A stretch of 64,000 nucleotides of DNA, taken from the NCBI GenBank assembly GCA_910587995.1, contig CAJUNS010000008.1:1-64000 (forward strand), given 5' to 3'. Positions 57,681-64,000 of the stretch are shown here, piece by piece. How positions within the stretch are numbered: the first letter of the stretch is position 1; every line of letters begins with the position of its first letter. The DNA is from an uncultured Oscillospiraceae bacterium (lineage in GTDB: Bacteria > Bacillota_A > Clostridia > Oscillospirales > Acutalibacteraceae). Under the pieces are notes generated by a model, which did not search any database, was not told the DNA's origin, and saw only the letters and a list, made by a program, of their open reading frames with translations. The position numbers and the translations under genes are program-made.

Positions 57681-59459
57681 CTACTGAAACTGGGAGTTGT
57701 ACAGCTCCGCGTAAAAGCCACCCCGCGCCATCAGCTCCTGGTGGGTTCCCTGCTCCACAATGTCCCCGTCCCGGACCACCAGAATGTTGTTGGCGTTTTG
57801 AATGGTGGAGAGCCGGTGGGCGATGACAAAACAGGTTTTGTCCCGCATCAGCGTGCGCATGGCCGCTTGAATCTGCTGCTCGGTGCGGGTGTCCACATTG
57901 GAGGTGGCCTCGTCCAAAATAAGCATCCTGGCATCCAGCAGCATGGCCCGGGCAATGGTCAAAAGCTGCTTTTGGCCCTGGGAGATGTTTACCCCGTTTT
58001 CGTCCAGCACGGTGTCGTAGCCCTGGGGCAGGGCCATAATGTACCGGTGAATCCGCGCCGCTTTGGCCGCGGCCTCCACGTCCTCCCGCCGGGCGTCCTT
58101 GCGGCCATAGGCCAGATTCTCGAAAATGGTGCCTGTAAAGAGCCAGGTGTCTTGCAGCACCATGGCGTAAGAGAGCCGCAGGCTTTTGCGGGTGACGCTT
58201 TGAATGTCCCGCCCGTCCAAGGTGATGCGCCCGCTGTCCGGGTCGTAAAAGCGCATAAGCAGATTGATCAGGGTGGTCTTTCCCGCGCCGGTGGGGCCCA
58301 CAATGGCGGTCAGGCCCCCTGGGGGCGCGTGCAGGTCCAGCCCGTGAATCACCACCTTGTCCGGGTCATAGCCAAAGCGGACCTGTTCCATCTCCACGCG
58401 GCCCTCCACCTGGCGCAGGTCCGCCGCCCCGGGCAGGTCCAGGGGCTCGGGGTCCTGGTCCATAAGCTCAAACACCCGCTCGGCGGCGGCGCAGGCGGAT
58501 TGCAGCTCGCTGACAATGTTGGCCATCTCGTTGATGGGCCCGGAGAAGCGCCGGGAATAGAGCACAAAGGAGGACAAATCGCCAATGGAGAGCCTTTGCA
58601 GCAAAAACAGCGCCGCCCCAAACACGCTGATGAAGGCCAGGGACAGGTTGTTGATGAAGTTGACGGAAGGGCCGGTCATGGCCCCATAGTAGTCCGCATT
58701 GTAATAGGCGTCCACGGCCTCTTTGTTTTTGCCGTCAAAACGCCGGGTCTGGGTGGCCTCCTGGTGGTAGGCCTTGGTGGTCTTTTGGCCGCTGATAACC
58801 TCCTCCACAAAGCCGTTCAGCTCCCCCAGCTTAACGGACCGCTTGTGAAACAGGGGCCGCACCTTGCGGGTCATATAGCGGGTGAACAGCACCGACAGGG
58901 GGATGGTCACCGCGAACACCAGCACCAAAATGGGGGAGATGGCGATCATCATGGCCAGGGAGCCGAAGACCGTAATGGCCGAGGCGGCAATCTGCAGCAG
59001 GTCGTTGGAGAGGGAGGCGTTTACCGTGTCGATGTCGTAGGAGATGTGGCTGACAATGTCGCCGGTCTGGTGCTGGTCAAAGTAGCGCACAGGCAGGGTG
59101 GTCAGGCGGTCGAAGACCTGGCCGCGCATTTGCCGCACAATGGACTGGCTCAGCTTGATCATCAGAATGGAGAGGATGTAGGAGAGCGCCGAGGAGGCGG
59201 CGTAGAACAGGACCATGAGCCCGCAGTAGTAGAAGACCGAGGGGAAGTCCACCCCGCCCTTTTCCAGGCCGATGGCGTCAATGGCCCGGCCGGAGAGATA
59301 GGGGCCCAAAAGGGCCAGCAGATTGCTGGAGACCGTAAGAGCCAAGGCCCCCAGAGCCATAAATTTGCGGGCGTAAATGTAGCCCCACAGGCGCAGCAAA
59401 ACCTTTTTCCGGTCCTTGGGCTTTTCAATGGGCCCTCGGGGCATAAAACGCGGCGGCAT
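57681..59459 (-). CDS. Heterodimeric ABC exporter, subunit with the canonical Walker B
   Basis: 592 aa: six-helix type IV exporter domain (about 25-320) then an ABC domain. Walker A GPTGAGKTT, Walker B MLILDEATSNVD with the catalytic Glu, and switch His in VIAHRLSTI are intact; the signature is NISQGQKQ rather than LSGGQ. Paired with the other subunit it makes one full ATP site and one degenerate site, as in TM287/288 and BmrCD. The start overlaps the other subunit's stop. Likely exports drugs, lipids or peptides; substrate unknown. Confidence 0.94.
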   Translation of the reverse strand: MPPRFMPRGPIEKPKDRKKVLLRLWGYIYARKFMALGALALTVSSNLLALLGPYLSGRAIDAIGLEKGGVDFPSVFYYCGLMVLFYAASSALSYILSILMIKLSQSIVRQMRGQVFDRLTTLPVRYFDQHQTGDIVSHISYDIDTVNASLSNDLLQIAASAITVFGSLAMMIAISPILVLVFAVTIPLSVLFTRYMTRKVRPLFHKRSVKLGELNGFVEEVISGQKTTKAYHQEATQTRRFDGKNKEAVDAYYNADYYGAMTGPSVNFINNLSLAFISVFGAALFLLQRLSIGDLSSFVLYSRRFSGPINEMANIVSELQSACAAAERVFELMDQDPEPLDLPGAADLRQVEGRVEMEQVRFGYDPDKVVIHGLDLHAPPGGLTAIVGPTGAGKTTLINLLMRFYDPDSGRITLDGRDIQSVTRKSLRLSYAMVLQDTWLFTGTIFENLAYGRKDARREDVEAAAKAARIHRYIMALPQGYDTVLDENGVNISQGQKQLLTIARAMLLDARMLILDEATSNVDTRTEQQIQAAMRTLMRDKTCFVIAHRLSTIQNANNILVVRDGDIVEQGTHQELMARGGFYAELYNSQFQ

Positions 59460-61210
59460 CAGGCAAGCCCCCTTTCCGATGTATTGGTAGAAGCGGCGGA
59501 GCCGGAGCCCCGCCCCATTTGGGAGGTAGCGATCTCCCGGTAGACCTCGCAGCCCTCCATCAGATCCTGATGGGAGCCATAGCCCAACTCCCGGCCCTCG
59601 TCCAGCACCAGAATGTGGTCCGCGTGGTAAATGGAGCTGACCCGCTGGGCGATGATGACGGTGGTTACCCCGGCGTATTCCTTCCGCAGGGCGGCGCGCA
59701 GGGCCGCGTCCGTGCGGTAGTCCAAGGCGGAGGAGGAGTCGTCCAGAATGAGAATTTCCGGCCGGCCCGCCAGCGCCCGGGCCAGCAGCACCCGCTGCTT
59801 CTGCCCGCCGCTGAGATTGGTGCCCTTGGAGGTCAGCCTATGTTCAAAGCCCTCTGGCAGCGCGGAGATGAACTCCATAGCCTGGGCGCAGCGGGCGGCT
59901 TTTTCAATCTCCTCCCGGGGCAGGCCCCGGCCGAAGTCGATGTTCTCATAAATGGTGTCGGCGAAAAGAGCGTCGTTTTGAAACACCACCCCAAACTTGG
60001 TATGCAGCTCCTCTGGGGGGATGGACCGGATGGGCCGGCCTCCAATGGCGATTTTGCCCGTGTCCGCGTCATACAGGCGCATAAGCAGGTTGACCAAAGT
60101 GGACTTGCCGCAGCCAGTGGCTCCAATGACGCCCAGAGTCTCCCCAGGGCGCAGGCGGAAGCGGATGTTCTCCACATTGGGCTCGGTTTTGTGGTAGGAA
60201 AAGGAGACGTTGTCAAACTCCACATGGTAAGGGGAGTCCTCTTGGGGGGCGGATACAGGGGCCAGGTCCGCCGGGGCGGCCAGCACCTGGGCGATGCGCC
60301 CGCCGGAAGCGGAGCTGCGGGAGAAGCTGACGAAAATCCGGGTCATGGCCATCATGGCGTTGAGGATGATGGTGAAATAGCTTAAAAAGGCGATGATCTT
60401 TCCCGGCTGGGTCAGGCCCGCGTTGACCCGGTAGGCCCCGGCCACGATTACGGCGGTGAGGCCCAGGTTTAAAAAGAGGTTCATCAGGGGGTTGGTCAGG
60501 GCCATGGTGATGCCGGCCTTGGCCTCCTTAGCGGAAACACCGGCGTTTACCCCGGCAAAGCGCTCTTTTTCGTAGTCCACTTTGGAAAGGGCTTTGATGA
60601 CCCGGATGCCGGAGATGGTCTCCCGCACGGTGCGGACCATGGCGTCCACGCTCTGCTGCAGCTGCACATAGAGGGGCACGCCTTTTTTGGAGACACTGTA
60701 CACCAGCACGCCGATGAAAGGCAGGGTGCACACCAGCACCAACGTGAGCACCGGGTCCAGGGTCAGGGTGATGAGCACGCCGCCCACCAGCAGAATGGGG
60801 GCCCGGATGCCAATGCGCTGCATCATGCCCAGCATTTGGTGAATCTGGTAGGTGTCGGTGGTCAGCCGGGACTCCAGGGAGGGGATGGAGAAGGCGTCCA
60901 CCTGGGCGCAGGAGAGAGAGCTGATTTTCGCAAAAAGGTCGTGGCGGATGGACTCGGTGGTGTGCTGGGCCACCCAGGCGGCCATGCGGTTGGCCAAAAT
61001 ATTGGTGCCCCAGGCCAGCAGGGCGGCAGCCACCATGGCCCCGCCCCACAAAAACACCCGGGGCAGGTCTTTGGTGGGGGCCACCTCGTCAATGATGTAG
61101 GAGAGGATCCAGGGCAGCAGCAGGTCCATCACCGACCCGATGAACTTGATGGTCAGCCCCAGGCTCATGCGGGGCACAAAGGGTTTTAAATAGCGGAAGA
61201 TGGTCTTCAT
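59459..61210 (-). CDS. Heterodimeric ABC exporter, subunit with the degenerate site
   Basis: 583 aa from ATG 61210, behind AAAAGGAG. Six-helix membrane domain, then an ABC domain with Walker A GATGCGKST and a full LSGGQKQR signature. Walker B is ILILDDSSSALD (Asp for the catalytic Glu) and the switch His is Gln (IIAQRVSSI). This subunit supplies the good signature to its partner's good Walker B. First gene behind a strong promoter with an overlapping palindrome. Confidence 0.94.
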   Translation of the reverse strand: MKTIFRYLKPFVPRMSLGLTIKFIGSVMDLLLPWILSYIIDEVAPTKDLPRVFLWGGAMVAAALLAWGTNILANRMAAWVAQHTTESIRHDLFAKISSLSCAQVDAFSIPSLESRLTTDTYQIHQMLGMMQRIGIRAPILLVGGVLITLTLDPVLTLVLVCTLPFIGVLVYSVSKKGVPLYVQLQQSVDAMVRTVRETISGIRVIKALSKVDYEKERFAGVNAGVSAKEAKAGITMALTNPLMNLFLNLGLTAVIVAGAYRVNAGLTQPGKIIAFLSYFTIILNAMMAMTRIFVSFSRSSASGGRIAQVLAAPADLAPVSAPQEDSPYHVEFDNVSFSYHKTEPNVENIRFRLRPGETLGVIGATGCGKSTLVNLLMRLYDADTGKIAIGGRPIRSIPPEELHTKFGVVFQNDALFADTIYENIDFGRGLPREEIEKAARCAQAMEFISALPEGFEHRLTSKGTNLSGGQKQRVLLARALAGRPEILILDDSSSALDYRTDAALRAALRKEYAGVTTVIIAQRVSSIYHADHILVLDEGRELGYGSHQDLMEGCEVYREIATSQMGRGSGSAASTNTSERGLA

Positions 61211-61247
61211 GGGAGCTCCTTTTCGCGGGGAATTGGTGTTTTGTTCC

Positions 61248-61276
61248 ATTATAGCCTATACTAGTTGACTTTGCAA
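61248..61276 (-). promoter_or_regulatory. Sigma-A promoter of the ABC exporter operon
   Basis: Minus strand TTGCAA (61271-61276), 17-bp spacer, TATAAT (61248-61253), about 30 nt before the transcript reaches the ATG. Confidence 0.75.
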
Positions 61277-61279
61277 CTA
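61262..61279. promoter_or_regulatory. Operator-like palindrome over the exporter -35 box
   Basis: TAGTTG/CAACTA with a 6-nt centre, covering the -35 and part of the spacer. Size and position fit a MarR-type repressor site; MarR genes often neighbour such exporter pairs, but none is encoded here. Confidence 0.45.
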
Positions 61280-61348
61280 TATTTCGCGGTTTTTTGCCCC
61301 AAAAAAGCGGGCGAGCGCAGGGCTCCCCAGGAGCCGCCCACATACGAG

Positions 61349-61377
61349 TTGCAAAAATTTGGATAACCGTGTATAAT
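61349..61377 (+). promoter_or_regulatory. Sigma-A promoter for the glycosyltransferase-flippase pair
   Basis: TTGCAA (61349-61354), 17-bp spacer, TATAAT (61372-61377), giving a leader of about 145 nt. The -35 carries GAGTTGCAAA, resembling half of the palindrome at 61,262. Confidence 0.75.
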
Positions 61378-61527
61378 TGGAGGAAATAGTAAGAAAGGAA
61401 GCCGCGCGCCTTGGGCTGGTTTCCGGCTTTTCGCGGGCGGAGCCGCCGGGCTTTTCCAGGCTCCCGCCCCCTGGAGCCTGACTGCTTGTTGTTTTGATAA
61501 AATCCACTGGGAAAGGGGCCGCTTCAT

Positions 61528-62502
61528 ATGCCTTGCGTTTCCGTTGTTGTGCCCGTCTATAATGTGGAGGACTATTTGGAAAAATGCCTCCGCTCCATTT
61601 TAACGCAGACTTACTCCGACCTGGAGGTGCTTCTTATTGACGACGGCTCTACCGACCGCAGCGGCGGCCTTTGCGAGGAGCTGGCCCAAACCGACCCCCG
61701 GGTCCGGGTGATCCACCAGGAGAACCAGGGCCTGGGCGGAGCCCGGAACACCGGCATTGAGGCCGCCCAAGGGGAGTGGATTCTCTTTGTGGACAGCGAC
61801 GACTGGCTGGAGGCGGACCTGATCGCGGACTCGCTGGAGGCGGCGGAGCGCGCTGGGGCGGACATGGTGGTTCCGGCCTTTCGCACCGTGGACGAGACGG
61901 GGCGGGAGCTGGCCGTTATGCGGGAGGACCTGCCGGAGAACACCGGCCTGGCCCTGGCCCGGCATCCCCAGCTGCTGCTTATGTCGCCCTGCGCCTGGGG
62001 CAGGCTTTACCGGACCCGGCTTTTCCGGGATTCCGGCCTGCGCTACCCGCCCCGGGCCTGGTATGAGGACCTGCGCACCACCTTTAAGCTGCTGCCCCTG
62101 GCGGAGCGGGTGGTGGCCATCCCCACGGTGGGGGTTAACTACCTGCAGCGGGCCGGGTCCATTATGAACAGCCGGAACCTGGCCCGGAACGTGGAGATTC
62201 TGGAGGCCTTGGAGGACTTGCTGGACTGGTACCAAAAGCGGGGGCTTTTGGACCAATACCGGCCGGAGCTGGAGTATTTGGCGCTGTTCCACGGGTACCT
62301 GACCGCCTCGGTGCGGGTGCTGCGGGCAGACCCTAAAAGCCCTCTGCTGGAGGAATTCGCCGGCTGGCTGCGGCAGCGCTTCCCAGACTACCGGAGCAGC
62401 AAATACCTGCCCCGCCTGGGCAGAAAGAGGCGCCTGCTGTTCCGGCTGCTGGAGCACAGGCAATACCGGGCCATCCGGCTGCTGTTCCGGCTGAAGGGCT
62501 GA
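61528..62502 (+). CDS. GT2 family glycosyltransferase (soluble)
   Basis: 324 aa, GAAAGGGG before the ATG. GT-A core with SVVVPVYNVEDYLEKCLRS, LIDDGSTDRSG, GGARNTGIEAAQGE and the metal-binding VDSDDW; no membrane helix. Family enzymes add hexoses to cell-surface polysaccharide precursors. It precedes the flippase by 10 nt, so the pair probably begins a surface polysaccharide locus that continues past the window. Confidence 0.93.
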   Translation: MPCVSVVVPVYNVEDYLEKCLRSILTQTYSDLEVLLIDDGSTDRSGGLCEELAQTDPRVRVIHQENQGLGGARNTGIEAAQGEWILFVDSDDWLEADLIADSLEAAERAGADMVVPAFRTVDETGRELAVMREDLPENTGLALARHPQLLLMSPCAWGRLYRTRLFRDSGLRYPPRAWYEDLRTTFKLLPLAERVVAIPTVGVNYLQRAGSIMNSRNLARNVEILEALEDLLDWYQKRGLLDQYRPELEYLALFHGYLTASVRVLRADPKSPLLEEFAGWLRQRFPDYRSSKYLPRLGRKRRLLFRLLEHRQYRAIRLLFRLKG

Positions 62503-62512
62503 GGAGGGCGTT

Positions 62513-63778
62513 ATGGTTCAAAAGATAAAGGAAATGATAGGGGCTTTCCGGCGGCACAGCCTGCTGGAAAACACCCTGATGCTCTATATTTTGCAGTTTT
62601 CTACCATGGCTCTGGGTCTGGTGACCCAGGGCTACCAGCAGCGGGTGCTGGGCATGGAGAAAATCGGCGCGCTGGGCGCGGCCCAGTACGCCACCAACTT
62701 TTTTCAAATTTTCATCGACTTTGGCTTCATCCTCTCCGCCACGGCCAAAGCCTCCCGGTTCCGGGAGGACAAGGGGACCCTGTCCCGCATCCTAACCCGG
62801 GTGGTGGCGGCCAAGTGCCTGTTCAGCGGGCTTTCGGCGGCGGTGCTGGTTTTGTTTATCTGCCCCCGTCTGGCGGATTCCGGCGAGGTGCTGGTCTATC
62901 TGTTCTCCATGCTTTCCGTGGTGATGATGGCCCTGCTGCCGGACTTCCTTTACCGGGGCTTGGAGCAGATGGCGGCCATCACCGTGCGTGCGGTAACCAT
63001 TAAGGTGTTCGCCACGGTGATGATCTTCCTGTTCCTCCGCCGCCCGGAGGACTACTATCTGGTTCCCCTGTTCACCGCCTTGGGCAACGCCGGAGCCCTG
63101 GCCTTTGTTTACTGGCATCTCTACCGCAAGGTGGGGGTGGGCTTCTGCCGGGTGGGCTTTTGGGAGATCTGGGCGGAGATCAAGGAGTCCTCCCAGTTTT
63201 TCGCCTCCAAAGCGGCGGGGGCTGTCAATGCCAACCTAAACGGTATTTTGCTCAAGCAGATTACGGGCTCGGCCTCGGCGGGCATGTACACCAACGCCGA
63301 CCGGGTGATCGCAGTGGCCCGCAGCGGTATGTCCCCCATTGCGGACAGCCTGTACCCCCATATGGTAAAGCATAAAAATTTTAAAATCGTGAAAAAGGCC
63401 CTGCTTTTTGTCTACCCGGTTATCCTGGCGGGATGCGCCTTTGTCTTTGTTTTCGCCAAGCCGCTGCTCACCCTCTGGCTGGGCCCGGACGGGGAGCAGG
63501 TGGTGGCGCCCCTGCGGCTGCTGATGCCGGTGGCGGTGTTCTGTTTTCCCAACTATGTGTTGGGCCACCCAACGCTGGGGGCAATGGGGCTGGTGAAGTA
63601 CGCCAACATTTCCGTGGCCTTTGGCACAGGGGTGTATTTGGCGGGAGCGGCGCTGGCCTACTTTGTGGTGGGGATCAATTGGGTGAGCCTATGCCTGTTG
63701 AGCTCCGTAACAGAGTTTGCCATTTTGGCGTTCCGGGTAGTGGTCATCGTGAAGAATCGAAGGCTGCTAAGGGGCTAG
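62513..63778 (+). CDS. Polysaccharide flippase, Wzx/MVF type
   Basis: 421 aa with about 12 membrane segments. N terminus NTLMLYILQFSTMALGLVTQ and FFASKAAGAVNANLNGILLKQ mid-protein are typical of the oligosaccharidyl-lipid flippase family. It should move undecaprenyl-linked glycans built by enzymes such as the upstream glycosyltransferase. GGAGGG precedes the ATG. Confidence 0.92.
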   Translation: MVQKIKEMIGAFRRHSLLENTLMLYILQFSTMALGLVTQGYQQRVLGMEKIGALGAAQYATNFFQIFIDFGFILSATAKASRFREDKGTLSRILTRVVAAKCLFSGLSAAVLVLFICPRLADSGEVLVYLFSMLSVVMMALLPDFLYRGLEQMAAITVRAVTIKVFATVMIFLFLRRPEDYYLVPLFTALGNAGALAFVYWHLYRKVGVGFCRVGFWEIWAEIKESSQFFASKAAGAVNANLNGILLKQITGSASAGMYTNADRVIAVARSGMSPIADSLYPHMVKHKNFKIVKKALLFVYPVILAGCAFVFVFAKPLLTLWLGPDGEQVVAPLRLLMPVAVFCFPNYVLGHPTLGAMGLVKYANISVAFGTGVYLAGAALAYFVVGINWVSLCLLSSVTEFAILAFRVVVIVKNRRLLRG

Positions 63779-63942
63779 CCCAAGGCCGCCAGACGCTGGC
63801 ATTCGCTTGGCGCAGCCGCCCGTGCTCTTTCTCTGTGGAAAGAAACTTTAATTTAGCCAATGTCATCTTGGCGATAGCCAGCGTTACGCTTTGTATTTTA
63901 ACTTTTGCTTTCTTTACCCCTGATTTTGGAGGCGTTACCCCT

Positions 63943-64000
63943 ATGAATCTTTTCTCCAAGCTTCTGCGCAACACCCTGTGGCAAACCCTCTCCCTCCTTC
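63943..64000 (+). CDS. Start of a further gene, cut by the window end
   Basis: ATG 63943 follows TTTTGGAGG by 9 nt and opens MNLFSKLLRNTLWQTLSLL, a basic then hydrophobic start that looks like a signal or first membrane segment. Only 19 codons are visible. The 164 bp before it hold no gene. Confidence 0.55.
   Translation, partial: MNLFSKLLRNTLWQTLSLL

Noticed and set aside
57051..59543. An 830-codon open frame antisense to the ABC exporter
   Set aside because: It lies opposite a clearly conserved gene; long antisense frames are expected in G+C-rich coding sequence. The same applies to large antisense frames at 24,340, 18,703 and 13,913.
63744..63974. 76-codon minus-strand frame at the window end
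   Set aside because: It overlaps both the flippase end and the well-supported start at 63,943 and has no ribosome site.

Overview
The window looks like chromosome from an endospore-forming, G+C-rich member of the Clostridia, probably of the Oscillospiraceae/Ruminococcaceae type. Evidence: a FabK-type fatty acid cluster, sporulation and germination genes (spoIVB, dpaA/dpaB, a cwlJ-like hydrolase with a GerQ-like partner), a 2-hydroxyacyl-CoA dehydratase activase system, a DUF1385-prmC pair, and strong AGGAGG ribosome sites. No species can be named from sequence alone.

Layout. 1-1,750: an orphan 5S rRNA, the peroxide-defence pair bcp/yaaA and a tandem hairpin repeat. 1,900-9,030: GH27 alpha-galactosidase, polyphosphate:AMP phosphotransferase, a polyprenyl-phosphate-type glycosyltransferase and a large YfhO protein. 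9,330-13,110: yfbR-like nucleotidase, dusB, a small membrane protein and a DHHW cell-envelope protein. 13,358-24,041 (minus): a fatty acid operon running fabH-fabK-small TM protein-fabD-fabG-fabF-accB-fabZ-accC-accD-accA, with a GNAT gene and an unknown gene behind it; acpP is absent. 24,358-26,180: an ABC-F ribosome-protection ATPase behind a consensus promoter and a leader with a three-codon ORF. 26,857-32,473: two-gene acyl-CoA dehydratase activase system plus a lipoprotein. 32,673-36,899: two-component system, DUF1385 protein, prmC. 37,405-39,401: an AT-rich two-gene island with a TIR-domain protein and a partner that share a short motif. 39,560-45,597: spoIVB, a candidate structured RNA, acyltransferase, HAD pseudoenzyme, gerQ-like/cwlJ-like pair, AraC regulator. 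45,688-49,577 (minus): pgsA-rimO-tandem Nudix-brkB operon. 49,861-57,482: asnA, DUF5694, asnB, GH25 lysozyme, dpaA-dpaB, DUF3737. 57,681-64,000: heterodimeric ABC exporter, glycosyltransferase, flippase and the start of a further gene.

The window is mostly housekeeping, sporulation and envelope functions, crossed by three families of short structured intergenic repeats. The best candidate for an undescribed system is the TIR module at 37.4-39.4 kb: the TIR protein ends in, and its partner carries near its N terminus, the same 15-residue pattern. This is the arrangement expected of amyloid-type or homotypic signalling motifs that couple a sensor to an NADase effector. Other points worth following are the ABC-F leader, a 41-nt spoIVB relic 13 kb from the intact gene, the candidate ncRNA upstream of spoIVB, and the self-contained orphan 5S unit.
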